From positions 1 through 63,099 of the forward strand of contig JAKOYE010000247.1 of NCBI GenBank assembly GCA_029780675.1: 63,099 nt of DNA, given 5' to 3'. Within the stretch, counting starts at the first letter, position 1; every line of letters begins with the position of its first letter. Below the pieces are notes generated by a model that worked only from the letters and a program-made list of their open reading frames with translations, was not told the DNA's origin and ran no database searches. The DNA is from Actinomycetes bacterium (GTDB lineage Bacteria; Actinomycetota; Actinomycetes; Mycobacteriales; Mycobacteriaceae). The position numbers and the translations under genes were made by a program. This document shows, piece after piece, positions 1 to 9,289 of this stretch.

Positions 1-1138
1 TGACCGGAACCTGCGGAACGTTGGGACCGCGCCCGACGACCCGCTCCTGCAGCCGGAACAAGGTGTACTTGAACGAGCCGATGAGTTGGTTCCACGTGGA
101 CCATTTCGGACCGTGGAATCCAGGGTCGCCGGGGAATCCGATATCCGGAATGTGGCCGAGGACCAGTCGGTCGATGCTGCCCTTCACCGAGATCGCGTTG
201 CCCGCAGAGGCCTTGATGACCGGCGGCATCAACCGGTTCAACGCCGCGATGCTGGTATTCGGATCAACGGCGACATCGTTGAACGCGCTGGCGAGTGTGT
301 TCATGTCGGCGATGATGCTGCGCCCGCTGGTGTCCGTGCCCGCCAGGGACGGGAACTTCGCAAGTTCGTTGCTCGCGTCACCGGCTTGGACGACGAGGTC
401 GGCGATCTGGGTGGTGTGCTCCGCCAGCGTGTCCGTGGCCGGGGCGGCAGCGCTCATCAGGTCGGCGATCACGTTGCTTTTCGCGTCGATCTTCGTCGAC
501 AGGGATGACAGTGCCGTCAGCGAGTCGGACAACTGGTCGGTACGCGCGTTCATCGTCCGCAGCAGTTTGTTGGTGTTGGCCACCAGGTCGCGGAAGTTTT
601 TGCCACCGTTGTCACCGGCCGCCTTACCAGCACCGTTGATGATGTCGGTGAGGTTCTGGATGGCGCCGCCGTTGACCAGGACAGCCGCTCCGGTCAACAG
701 GTTCTCTACCGTCGCGGCTTCCGTCGTCTTCTCGATCGGGATGGTGTCGCCGTCCCGCAACATCGGCGCGTCGGCGGTGACCTTCGCCGGCGGCTTGACG
801 GCGATGAAAACATCGCCGAGCGGGGTTGCCGACCGCAATTCGACCGTGCTGCCCTTGGGCAACCGCACACCCTCGTTGATGCTCAGCTGGGCTACCGCGG
901 TGTAGTCGCGCGCCACGATGTCCTTCAACTGACCGACATCGGCACCGGCGAGACGAACCTTCGCGTACGCCGGCAGGTTCAATGCGTTGGCGAACACCGC
1001 ATTGATGGTGTAGCCGCCCTTACCCGTGCCCGGGTGCGGCAGCGGCAGGCTGGCCAGACCGCTGGTCGAGCATCCCGCGGTGGACACCGCCACAGTTGCC
1101 GCGAGCAGCACCGCGGCCTTTCTGCGTCCGGCCATCAT
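1..1138 (-). CDS. mceE: MceE-type lipoprotein of an Mce transporter (partial, 3' end outside window)
   Basis: This is the fifth Mce subunit, expected to be lipid-anchored on the outer face of the membrane as part of a lipid or sterol importer. The translation opens with an MMAGRRKAAVLLAA signal sequence and a lipobox (STAG before Cys23). An MlaD/Mce domain follows (about residues 40-120), then the long helical Mce region. The start is the first of two adjacent ATGs and overlaps the upstream stop as ATGA (1135-1138). The gene runs off the left edge without a stop, so an mceF is expected outside the window. The family is clear. Which numbered mce locus this is cannot be told from the sequence alone. 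Confidence 0.9.
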   Translation of the reverse strand, partial: MMAGRRKAAVLLAATVAVSTAGCSTSGLASLPLPHPGTGKGGYTINAVFANALNLPAYAKVRLAGADVGQLKDIVARDYTAVAQLSINEGVRLPKGSTVELRSATPLGDVFIAVKPPAKVTADAPMLRDGDTIPIEKTTEAATVENLLTGAAVLVNGGAIQNLTDIINGAGKAAGDNGGKNFRDLVANTNKLLRTMNARTDQLSDSLTALSSLSTKIDAKSNVIADLMSAAAPATDTLAEHTTQIADLVVQAGDASNELAKFPSLAGTDTSGRSIIADMNTLASAFNDVAVDPNTSIAALNRLMPPVIKASAGNAISVKGSIDRLVLGHIPDIGFPGDPGFHGPKWSTWNQLIGSFKYTLFRLQERVVGRGPNVPQVPV

Positions 1139-2250
1139 CCCTGTCCCATCGCTGCGAGTCCGTCGAGGATGTAGGACACCCCGAAGTCGGGTCCGAAGTC
1201 CTGCAAAGTTCCCGTACTGCAACCCAATTGCCGGAGATGCATCATGTTGCAAACCTCTTTGACGGTCTGGCTGTCGAAGAGCAGCCGATCGGTGAGGATG
1301 TGCACCCGGGCGGCGCCGTTCTCTCGGTCGACGACGTTGTAGAGGTTGTCCAGCGTCATCGGCGCGACATCGAGAAGCTCGGCCAGGTCACGCTGGTGAT
1401 CGACCGTGGTCGTCATCACGTTCTCGCTGTTCCCGATCACCTCTTTGATGGCGTCGCGGTTCTTCTCGAGCAGGTCGCCCAACTGAGTGAGCACCGCGTT
1501 GAGTTGCTTGCCGGTCGTGCCGCTGCCGAAATCCTCGTCGGCCAGCACCTGGGTGAGCACCCGAACGGTGGAGCCGAATTCCCGCAGCGTGTTCTCGTTG
1601 GCCGCGGCGGCGTCCATCAACGTGCTGAGGTTGTCGACGACCGTTGTCAGCTGTTCCTTGGTCTGCGCACCGCCGTCGGCCGACAGCTTCATGGCCTTCG
1701 ACAGCTCGCTGAGCGCCGACTTGATCCGCTCGCCGTTACCCTCCGCCATGGCGGCCCCGGAGTCGACCAGGGTCCGGACCGCTCCGTTGCCCTTGCCGTC
1801 GCCGCCCAGGGACACCGCCAGGCGGTCGACCATGTCCAAGGTCTTGGTGAACTCGACGGGAGTCTTCGTGCGGGTGAGCCCGATGGTCGCCCCGTCCTCA
1901 AGGGTGGGCCCGCCGCGGTAGGGCGGGCTCAGCTCGATGGACCGGTCAGCCAGGATCGACGTCTGCAGGGTGACCGCCGTGACGTCGGCCGGGATCTTCA
2001 CGTTCCTGTCAACGGTGAACTCGACCTCGACGTAGCCGGTCTTCGGCGTGACCGTCTTCACGCTGCCCACTTTCATACCCAGCACCGCGACGTTGTTGGT
2101 GGGATACAGCCCGGCAGCGTTGTCGAACTGGGCGGTGATGGTGATGGTGTCGCGCTGTTTCTTGATCACCGACCAGCCGTAGATCCCAGCGACAAGTGCG
2201 CAGACCGCGGCCAGCACTGCCAGAATCGTGAATCCCCGATAGCGGCTCAT
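1135..2250 (-). CDS. mceD: MCE family protein MceD
   Basis: Fourth Mce substrate-binding subunit, 371 aa. It has a single N-terminal transmembrane segment (FTILAVLAAVCALVAGIYGW), then an MlaD-type domain around residues 35-115 (AQFDNAAGLYPTNNVAVLGM, then the VGSV turn typical of the fold), then a long helical region thought to line a periplasmic tunnel. A longer reading to 2310 exists, but the ATG at 2250 is preferred: it overlaps the upstream stop by four bases and gives the usual short cytoplasmic tail MSRYRG. It is cotranscribed with the rest of the operon by overlapping stops and starts. Confidence 0.92.
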   Translation of the reverse strand: MSRYRGFTILAVLAAVCALVAGIYGWSVIKKQRDTITITAQFDNAAGLYPTNNVAVLGMKVGSVKTVTPKTGYVEVEFTVDRNVKIPADVTAVTLQTSILADRSIELSPPYRGGPTLEDGATIGLTRTKTPVEFTKTLDMVDRLAVSLGGDGKGNGAVRTLVDSGAAMAEGNGERIKSALSELSKAMKLSADGGAQTKEQLTTVVDNLSTLMDAAAANENTLREFGSTVRVLTQVLADEDFGSGTTGKQLNAVLTQLGDLLEKNRDAIKEVIGNSENVMTTTVDHQRDLAELLDVAPMTLDNLYNVVDRENGAARVHILTDRLLFDSQTVKEVCNMMHLRQLGCSTGTLQDFGPDFGVSYILDGLAAMGQG

Positions 2251-3320
2251 TGGCAGTCCTTGAAGTACTGAATCATGCCGAACTGCTTGCCCCGACCACT
2301 GATGGCGCACATCCAGGAGTCGACGAGAATGCCGTTCGCGAAGTTGGTTTCCAGGGCGTTGCCGGTGCCGGTTGCGTTCGCCAGACCGCGCAGTGCCACC
2401 GGTGCGCTCTGCAGAATTCCACGGACCAGGTCGTCATGCTTGGACAGCAGGCCGGTGAGCTTGTTCATATTCGCCAGAAGCGCGTCAACCTGCGCCCGGT
2501 CGTCGATGACGGTGTCGTCGAGAACTCTGACCAGGTCGGTGAGTGAACGCATCATGGCGTGGAACGCGGCACGGCGCATAACGAACTCGCCGAGCAACTG
2601 CTGGCCCTGATTGACCATGCCGCCGATGCTGGCCTGCTGCCGGCGCAGCGTGCTGGTCACCAGGTCCATCGTCTTGAGCATGCTGCCGAACTGAGCCCGC
2701 CGGTCCGCCATGACCGTGGACAGCTTCTTCAAGTTGTCCATCGCCTTGGGGATCAGCGGCGGCAGCGACTCCACCTGCTTGCCGAGCACCTGGATGGCGT
2801 CGGCGAGATCGTCGGTGTTGACCTCGCCGTAGTTCACCGCGACGTCCTGCAGGGCCTGCTGGAGGTCGTAGGGAACCTCGGTGTGGTTGAGGTCGATGGT
2901 GTTGTTGGGCAGTGGTCCACCGCCGCCCGGGTGCAACGCGAGATATCGCGAGCCCAGGATCGTGGTGACCATGATAACCGCCCGGGAGTCCTTGCCGACC
3001 TCGATGTCGTCCTGGACGCGCATATCGACCCGCACCCGGTCACCGACGAGTTCCATCCCGGTGACCGTCCCCACCGGAATGCCGGCGACCGTGACCGGAT
3101 TCTTCGGCATCAGGGCGGCCGCCTGGATGAACTCGGCGGAGATCCGGCGGTAGCCCGGACCCACCTTGGTGATGATCACCAGGGTGGCCAGCAGTGCGGT
3201 GAGCACGGCGAGGGCGACCAACCCGACCATGGTCTTGTTGAGATCCTCGAGCACCCGCTTGCGGGGCTGCCCTCGGAATTTTCGCTCGACTACGTCGTTC
3301 GCGTCGGTGGGATCAGCCAT
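2247..3320 (-). CDS. mceC: MCE family protein MceC
   Basis: Third Mce subunit, 357 aa. An unusually long, charged cytoplasmic N-tail (MADPTDANDVVERKFRGQPR) precedes the transmembrane helix at about residues 28-50. The Mce domain follows (GPGYRRISAEFIQAAALMPK, then VAGIPVGTV) and then the helical region. The start at 3320 overlaps the 3' end of mceB by eight bases, which fits translational coupling. An in-frame ATG at 3383 would add residues lying wholly inside mceB and was not chosen. Confidence 0.92.
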   Translation of the reverse strand: MADPTDANDVVERKFRGQPRKRVLEDLNKTMVGLVALAVLTALLATLVIITKVGPGYRRISAEFIQAAALMPKNPVTVAGIPVGTVTGMELVGDRVRVDMRVQDDIEVGKDSRAVIMVTTILGSRYLALHPGGGGPLPNNTIDLNHTEVPYDLQQALQDVAVNYGEVNTDDLADAIQVLGKQVESLPPLIPKAMDNLKKLSTVMADRRAQFGSMLKTMDLVTSTLRRQQASIGGMVNQGQQLLGEFVMRRAAFHAMMRSLTDLVRVLDDTVIDDRAQVDALLANMNKLTGLLSKHDDLVRGILQSAPVALRGLANATGTGNALETNFANGILVDSWMCAISGRGKQFGMIQYFKDCQ

Positions 3321-4371
3321 TGGCCATATTCCTGCATCGTGGGCTGTGCTGGGCGACATTGCCCGGCGTGGCGGCATCGACAACGATCGGTGTCACATCG
3401 TTGAGTCCGGGGAAGAAGGCCAGCGCGTTGAGGTCGCAGGCGTAGACGTTGAGATAGGCACCCTCGTTGGTGGCGCGCGCCAGTCCCTTGAGCAACTTGG
3501 GCAGGTTGGCGCCGGCGAAGGCCAACTGGGGCTCAATCGACACCAGGTGCGCGGCGAACCCGGGTTCCCGGTTGATCAGCGCCTGCAGTGACGGGTTGAC
3601 CTCGTTGGTGACCTCGCCCAGCTGGCGAACGACCCGGGACAGCGAACCCATCGAGGAGATCAGTTCCGGACGCCGAGCGTTGAAGGTGCTGACCATCTGA
3701 CGGGTGTTGGCCAGCGTCTTGTCCAGGCTCTCGTTCTGCTTGGCCAGCGTCCCGAACACCTGGTCCAGACCGGTGATCATGTCGCCGAGCAACTGATCGC
3801 GGCCGGCGAAGGTCTCCGTGAGCTTCCCGGTCTGGTCCACCAGGGTGGCCCAGGATGCGCTGTCACCCTGCAGCGCCTGAATCGCCGCGTTGGAAATCTG
3901 ATCGGCGGCCTTCGGGTCGATGGTGGCGAACAGCGGCTCGTAGCCGTTGAGCACCACGCCGACGTCGAATGACGGGACGGTGCGCGCCACCGGGATCACA
4001 CTGCCTGCCGGCAGCGGCTTCGGTTCGCCGGTGGGCCCGAGCCGCAGATCGAGGTACCGCTGCCCGACGATGTTCTGGTAGAGGATCGAGGCCTCGGTGT
4101 TGGCCAGGATTTTCTGGTCGTTCTGCAGCTCGAAGTTGACCTTCGCCCGGTTGCCGGGCAGCAGGTCGATGCTCATCACGCGGCCGACGCGCACACCCGC
4201 CATGCGGACGTCATCGCCGTCGCGCAGGCCGAACACGTCGGTGAACTCAGCCGCGTAGGCGGTGGTCGCGCCACTCACCTCGCGCTCCAGCGTCGAGTAG
4301 ACCAGGTATGTCATCACCGAGGTGACGACGAGGAACGAGATCAGTCCGATCAAGACCTTCCGCAGACCCAT
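3313..4371 (-). CDS. mceB: MCE family protein MceB
   Basis: Second Mce subunit, 352 aa. It has an N-terminal membrane anchor (VLIGLISFLVVTSVMTYLVY), an Mce domain at about residues 38-115 (GLRDGDDVRMAGVRVGRV is the usual signature of this subunit), then the Mce helical domain. The C-terminal part carries a cysteine pair (VYACDLNALAFF and SPRCRN), common in Mce B/C-type subunits. ATG and the preceding stop share one base as TGATG (4369-4373), so it is cotranslated with mceA. Confidence 0.93.
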   Translation of the reverse strand: MGLRKVLIGLISFLVVTSVMTYLVYSTLEREVSGATTAYAAEFTDVFGLRDGDDVRMAGVRVGRVMSIDLLPGNRAKVNFELQNDQKILANTEASILYQNIVGQRYLDLRLGPTGEPKPLPAGSVIPVARTVPSFDVGVVLNGYEPLFATIDPKAADQISNAAIQALQGDSASWATLVDQTGKLTETFAGRDQLLGDMITGLDQVFGTLAKQNESLDKTLANTRQMVSTFNARRPELISSMGSLSRVVRQLGEVTNEVNPSLQALINREPGFAAHLVSIEPQLAFAGANLPKLLKGLARATNEGAYLNVYACDLNALAFFPGLNDVTPIVVDAATPGNVAQHSPRCRNMANG

Positions 4372-5987
4372 CAGGACCGCCCCTCGGTCGAATCGTCCGG
4401 CGACACCGTCATGCCACGAACCAGCGGCGCGAGCAGCAGTTGTGTGGCAGGGGTGGCCGGCTGGCCGGTGATGTAGGACAGCTGCTTGACCTCCTGGGCG
4501 CTGCCTACCGGACCGACGTTGCCGCCGTAGGAGGCCGGTGCCGGCGCGGGCCCTTCCGCCGGGAGGTACCCCGGCGGCCAGGGCGCAACCGGTGCGATCG
4601 GTGCCGGATTGGGGTTCGGCGGCGGCGGCGGGGTGGTGAACGCCGGGTTCGCCGTTCCGGGAACCGGCGGGGCGGGCTGCATCGGCGGGCCCACGCCGCC
4701 GAGAATCCCGGTGCCGATACCCTCCGACAACGGCGGGTTCGGGTCGGTCAGGTTGGGTCCGTTGGGCTGGATCAGCGGCGGACCCACGGCGACCAGGTTT
4801 CCGTTCGGCCCGAGGACGGTGCCGGGCGGCGGCATCAGATCCTTGGGCGGCTGGAAGTTCTGCGGCATCAGCACCTCAGGCAGATCCGGCCGGACCGCGA
4901 TCAGCGGAGCGGTGAAGCAGCTGGGTCCCTTGAGCTCGCCGTACTGCGGGCAGTCCGCGCGAGTGTAGGAATAGGTGGGCGTCAGCGCGAGGTTGGCCCG
5001 CAGATTGAAGACGTCCATCTCATGGTCCCAGCCCTCCTGGAACTTTTCGGAGAACGCCTTCATCTTCTGGAAGCCGGGTAGCCAGTTACCCGACGTCTGA
5101 GCCAGCACACCGACCACCGGGGTGAGCTGCTTACCGATGGTGATCATCCGGTCGACATTGTTGACCAACGCCGTCTCGGCGGTACCCATGGTGTTGGTGC
5201 CGGCGGCGAGCAGCGTGTTGAGCTGAGAACGCTGCTCGACGAGCACCCGCATCGGGCCGACGGCCTGGTGCAGCGCGTCGAGCAGATCCGGTGCGGTCTG
5301 CTCCAGACCATTGGCGGCTTCGACGAGTGCGCTCAGCAGGGTCGGGCTCGCCGGATCGGTGGCCATGGTCGAGTTGAGCTGGTTCACCAGCCGCTCGAGT
5401 TGCGCGCCCGCCGCCAACAGCGTCGGCCGCCGGTCGTGGGTGGCCGCCCCCAGCGCCGCCAGGATGCCGAGGGTGTCGTCCTCGCGGCCCCGGCCGGTGG
5501 AGTAAAGAATGTCGCGCAGCTTGCTGATGGTGGTCTGGAACAGCACCGTCGGCAGCTTGGTGTCCTCGGTGATGTGGTCGCCCGTCTGGATTGCGGGGGC
5601 CTCCCCGTTGTCGACGAGTTCGACGGCGGAGACCGCGAAGACGTTGCTGGGCACCACCCGCGCGGTGACGGTCTTGGGGATCGACCCCGCGTACTCGCGG
5701 TCCAGGTCGATGTGCACGTAGTTCGGCTGGCCGAACGTGGCCGGCACCACGCTGTTCACCGTGCCGACGAGCAGTCCGTGGTACCGGACGTCGGACCGGC
5801 TCGGCAGTCCGTCGCCGACATTATTCAGGTTGGCGACGATGCGTGTGTAGGACTCCAGCTTGCCGTTGGACTTCGCCACCAGCAGTACCACGATCAACGC
5901 CGAGACGATCAGCATCACGACACCGGTGAAGAACAACTGGCGCTGGGTAGCTCCGCGACCGCTCGGGTCGACTGTGCGTGAGGCCAT
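4371..5987 (-). CDS. mceA: MCE family protein MceA with proline-rich C-terminus
   Basis: First Mce subunit, 538 aa, long for an MceA. It has a transmembrane helix at about residues 22-43, an Mce domain at about 45-130 (NNVGDGLPSRSDVRYHGLLV), a helical region with two cysteines (TRADCPQYGELKGPSC), then about 130 residues very rich in Pro, Gly and Asn. The start MASRTVDPSGRG at 5987 is chosen over the longer open frame to 6179, whose extra residues are arginine-rich antisense shadow of yrbEB. ATG shares one base with the yrbEB stop. Confidence 0.92.
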   Translation of the reverse strand: MASRTVDPSGRGATQRQLFFTGVVMLIVSALIVVLLVAKSNGKLESYTRIVANLNNVGDGLPSRSDVRYHGLLVGTVNSVVPATFGQPNYVHIDLDREYAGSIPKTVTARVVPSNVFAVSAVELVDNGEAPAIQTGDHITEDTKLPTVLFQTTISKLRDILYSTGRGREDDTLGILAALGAATHDRRPTLLAAGAQLERLVNQLNSTMATDPASPTLLSALVEAANGLEQTAPDLLDALHQAVGPMRVLVEQRSQLNTLLAAGTNTMGTAETALVNNVDRMITIGKQLTPVVGVLAQTSGNWLPGFQKMKAFSEKFQEGWDHEMDVFNLRANLALTPTYSYTRADCPQYGELKGPSCFTAPLIAVRPDLPEVLMPQNFQPPKDLMPPPGTVLGPNGNLVAVGPPLIQPNGPNLTDPNPPLSEGIGTGILGGVGPPMQPAPPVPGTANPAFTTPPPPPNPNPAPIAPVAPWPPGYLPAEGPAPAPASYGGNVGPVGSAQEVKQLSYITGQPATPATQLLLAPLVRGMTVSPDDSTEGRS

Positions 5988-6844
5988 CAGCCACCGAACC
6001 TTGCGCCGGCGGAGAGGCTGAACATGGCCATGGTCAGCAGCATGTTCACGATGACCACCACCGTGATCGCCGCCCGCATGGCGTGCCCGGCGGCCACCCC
6101 GACACCCTCGGGGCCGCCGCCGGCGTAGAAGCCGTAGTAGCACTGCAGCACCGAGGCGATGGCGACGAAGATGACGCACTTGATGATCGAGTAGAAGATC
6201 TCGGTACCCGAGAGCATCAGGCCGAAGTAGTGCAGATAGCCACCCATCGAGCCGCCGCTGATGATGGAGACGATGATCTGGGTGCTCAGGTAGCTGACCC
6301 CGAGGCAGACGACGTAGAGCGGAACGATCGCGGTGATCGAAGCCATCAACCGGGTGGTCACCATGTACGGGATCGGCCGGATCGCCATGCTGTCGAGGGC
6401 GTCGATCTCCTCCGAGATCCGCATCGCGCCCAACTGCGCGGTGAACCGGCAGCCGCTCTGGGTGGCGAACGCCAGCGCGCAGGCGATCGGGGCAAGCTCG
6501 CGGGTGTTGACCAGTGAGGAGATGATCCCGACCGCCGGTCCGAGACCGAGCAGCTGCAGGAAGTTGTAGCCCTCGATACCGACCATCACCCCGACGACCA
6601 CCCCGAGGACCAGGGCCACGCCGGCGGTGCCACCACCGACCACCAGGGACCCGTTACCCCAGGCGACGTCGGCGAGCAGCCGGGTGTACTCGTTGCGGTA
6701 GCTACGCAGCACCACCGGGACTCCGGCGATCGCCTTCCCGGCGAACACCACGATGTGGCCGAGCTGGCGAATGGGTCCGGCCGCCTTGTCCCCAGCGCGT
6801 TTGAGCGGCTGGAGCGCGGGGGGCAGCGCTGTCGACGGCGTCAT
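5987..6844 (-). CDS. yrbEB: MlaE/YrbE-family ABC permease, B subunit
   Basis: Integral-membrane permease, 285 aa, that pairs with YrbEA to form the translocation channel of the Mce importer. It shows the MlaE family features: five or six hydrophobic stretches and the conserved cytoplasmic coupling segment around IRISEEIDALDSMAIRPIPY (the EQ-loop analogue that contacts the ATPase). The ATPase (MceG/Mkl) is normally encoded elsewhere, and none is seen here. It follows yrbEA after three bases. Confidence 0.95.
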   Translation of the reverse strand: MTPSTALPPALQPLKRAGDKAAGPIRQLGHIVVFAGKAIAGVPVVLRSYRNEYTRLLADVAWGNGSLVVGGGTAGVALVLGVVVGVMVGIEGYNFLQLLGLGPAVGIISSLVNTRELAPIACALAFATQSGCRFTAQLGAMRISEEIDALDSMAIRPIPYMVTTRLMASITAIVPLYVVCLGVSYLSTQIIVSIISGGSMGGYLHYFGLMLSGTEIFYSIIKCVIFVAIASVLQCYYGFYAGGGPEGVGVAAGHAMRAAITVVVIVNMLLTMAMFSLSAGARFGG

Positions 6845-6847
6845 CTA

Positions 6848-7714
6848 TTACAACCCCGTTTTCGGGAACAGGATCAGGTACATCTGGCTGATCGCGACGT
6901 TGACAATCATGAGCAGGAGGATCGACTCGACCACCGAGCTGTTCACCGAGTTGGCCACTCCGATCGAGCCACCGCGGGTGGACAGCCCCTTCTGGCAGGC
7001 CACCACCGCCACGATCGCTCCGTAGACCACCGCCTTGAACATGGCCAGTATCAGGTCGTCAGTGGTGGTGAAGGAGGCGAACGTCGCCACGAAGCTGCCC
7101 GGCGCCCCGTTCTGGAAGTAGACGTTGAACAGGTAGCTGGCCAGGAAGCCGGTGAAACACACCAGGCCGGTGAGCGCGACGGCGATCAGGATCGCGGCGA
7201 CGAACCGGGGAACGACCAGGCGCTGGACCACCGAGATACCCAACACCTCAAGGGCGTCGATCTCGTCGCGGATCTTTCTGGATCCGAGGTCAGCGGTAAT
7301 GGCAGAGCCGACTGCGGACGCCATCAGAATCGCCGCCACCAGTGACGCGGCCTGCCGGATCACGGCCAGGCCACTGGCCGCACCGGAGAGCGACGTGGCA
7401 CCGACCTGGCCGGCGAGCAGCGCGAACTGGACCGACAGCGTCACCCCGATCGGCAGCGCGACGAAGATCGTCGGGACGACCGAGGTACCGGCCATGAAGG
7501 CGGCCTGCCGGATGAACTCCTGCCACTGGAACTTGCCGGTGAACAGATCGATGAAGAGGTACTGGATGGTGCGGACCGCCAGGATGGCCTGTTCGCCCAC
7601 CGTTGAGATGGCCGCGGCCGGATGCCGTTTGACGTATCCGGAGACCCATTCGTCAATCTCTTGGATCCCCTGATCACGCCGGTCGACGGGTGCGGGGGTC
7701 TCCGAAGTCGTCAT
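6848..7714 (-). CDS. yrbEA: MlaE/YrbE-family ABC permease, A subunit
   Basis: First gene of the mce operon, 288 aa. It is an MlaE-type permease with the coupling segment RKIRDEIDALEVLGISVVQR and multiple membrane helices. The preceding 136 bp (7715-7850) separate it from the 3' end of the carotenoid oxygenase on the same strand and probably hold the operon promoter. I see no GntR- or TetR-type regulator or fadD next to it, unlike mce1 or mce4. Confidence 0.95.
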   Translation of the reverse strand: MTTSETPAPVDRRDQGIQEIDEWVSGYVKRHPAAAISTVGEQAILAVRTIQYLFIDLFTGKFQWQEFIRQAAFMAGTSVVPTIFVALPIGVTLSVQFALLAGQVGATSLSGAASGLAVIRQAASLVAAILMASAVGSAITADLGSRKIRDEIDALEVLGISVVQRLVVPRFVAAILIAVALTGLVCFTGFLASYLFNVYFQNGAPGSFVATFASFTTTDDLILAMFKAVVYGAIVAVVACQKGLSTRGGSIGVANSVNSSVVESILLLMIVNVAISQMYLILFPKTGL

Positions 7715-7850
7715 CGCGCTACCGCCCCCCTTATCACATTCGATTGGCCCGGTGCAGGTTACGACGCGTCACAGTACAACGACACGCTGGGGCCGCGTCC
7801 GACTTTTCGAAATCAGTTCTGTCGGCGTTTGATAGGCGTGGGCGCAGAGG

Positions 7851-9215
7851 TCAGGCGTTCGGGATCCAGTTGCCGTGGAAGCCGTAGGGAACCCTCCGGG
7901 GCAACCGGATGCGCGCCACCGGGTCTCCGCTGAAGTCGGCGGCGTCGATGATCACCAGATCGCTGCCGTCCCTGGCGGGGTCGTAGGCGTAGGCCATGTA
8001 CCAGCCCTCCGACTCATCGACCGCGCCGGATGGCGACGGCACGAACACCGCCTCCCCCGGTCCGCCCGGGGCGTCCGGCGAGCCGAACAGGTGCTCGGCC
8101 GCCGCCCCGGTCCTCAGGTCGTAACGCACCAACCGGGCGCCGCCTACCGAGACCGCGTAGCGCGCGGGTAGGCCGGCGAGGCGGTCGTCGATGCGGGGGA
8201 ACTCGACCGCACGGTCGTCGAGTTGGCGCTCGGTCACCGTTCCGGAGCCGAGGTCGATGACCCATTCCCACAGCGCCGCGCTGGCACCGAAGCCGCCGTC
8301 GTTGCGCCACAGTTCCGGGTACCGGCAGCCCTGAACCACCAGCCGATTCGGGCCGTCTCCGAGTCCGTCGGGGTTCGTCTCGTAGGCGTTCGCGACGTGG
8401 AACACGTAACAGGGGTCGACGTCGAACCACCGCACCTCACCGAACGGATCGTCGCGGCGCAGCACCCCGAACCTCGCCCCGTACCCGTCATCCCATCGGT
8501 ACGGCATGTCGCCTTCGCCGTTGATGGCGATATCGAGGTTGAAGACGATCGGCAGGTCCATGAAGACCACATGCCCGGAGCTCATCGCGAAGTCGTGCAT
8601 CATCGTCAGCGCGGGAACTTCCAGCGGCCGGTTGACGGTCAGGTTCCCCGCCGCATCAGCCCGGTGATAGGTCACGTGCGGCTGAAAGATGTTGCCGTAG
8701 CCGAAGAAATGCAGTTCCCCGGTGGTCGGGCAGATCTTCGGGTGGGCGGTCATCGCGTCGTTGAGATCACCACCGAAGTCGTAGCAGCCGACCGTCTCCA
8801 AGTCGTTGGTGATCTCGTAGGGCAGCGAGGACTCCACCAGTGCCAGGGTTTTGCCGGCGTGGTTGACGACGTGGGTGTTGGCGACCGAGGAACGCAGGTT
8901 CCTGGTGCCGTCGGGGTTGTACACCGGGAAGGGCTTGTCGAAGCTGTCGGTTCGCACCCAGCGATTGCGATACCACTTCGCCGCGCCACCTTCGATGCGG
9001 ACCCCGTGGATCATTCCGTCGCCGACGAACCAGTGCCCGGTGGGCGTCCTCGGGTTGGAACCGTTGCGCAGATACCAGCCGTCGAGCTCGGGCGGGATGG
9101 CACCGTCGACCGGCAGGTCGTAGGCGGTGACCTCGTCCTCGACCGGGGCGTAGTTGCCCCGCATGTGGAAGGGCCGGGCATCAGGCAGGTTGCCAAGGTC
9201 AGCAGTGTCGGTCAT
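7851..9215 (-). CDS. Carotenoid oxygenase (RPE65/CCD family)
   Basis: Non-heme iron dioxygenase of the carotenoid-cleavage/lignostilbene family, 454 aa, splitting an alkene double bond in apocarotenoids or stilbenes. The four iron-ligand histidines can be placed: TAHPKICP, LTMMHDFAMS, CYVFHVANAYE and the C-terminal YGFHGNWIP. The N-terminal GWYLRNGSNPRTPTGHWFVG is a family hallmark. The start MTDTADLGNLP (9215) follows GGAGG. The longer frame to 9242 would add only nine residues. It lies between the mce operon and glpK. Its true substrate cannot be deduced. Confidence 0.92.
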   Translation of the reverse strand: MTDTADLGNLPDARPFHMRGNYAPVEDEVTAYDLPVDGAIPPELDGWYLRNGSNPRTPTGHWFVGDGMIHGVRIEGGAAKWYRNRWVRTDSFDKPFPVYNPDGTRNLRSSVANTHVVNHAGKTLALVESSLPYEITNDLETVGCYDFGGDLNDAMTAHPKICPTTGELHFFGYGNIFQPHVTYHRADAAGNLTVNRPLEVPALTMMHDFAMSSGHVVFMDLPIVFNLDIAINGEGDMPYRWDDGYGARFGVLRRDDPFGEVRWFDVDPCYVFHVANAYETNPDGLGDGPNRLVVQGCRYPELWRNDGGFGASAALWEWVIDLGSGTVTERQLDDRAVEFPRIDDRLAGLPARYAVSVGGARLVRYDLRTGAAAEHLFGSPDAPGGPGEAVFVPSPSGAVDESEGWYMAYAYDPARDGSDLVIIDAADFSGDPVARIRLPRRVPYGFHGNWIPNA

Positions 9216-9289
9216 GCCTCCACTGTGACACCGCCACCACACTTCGGCGCGGATTCAGGCGCCCCGCGCACGAAAGCGCGCCGAAGTTG

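Noticed and set aside
21..905. Long plus-strand open frames opposite the mce genes (also 1096-2271, 2559-3404 and others)
   Set aside because: They are antisense shadows of high-GC genes. The minus-strand readings carry all Mce domain features and overlapping starts.
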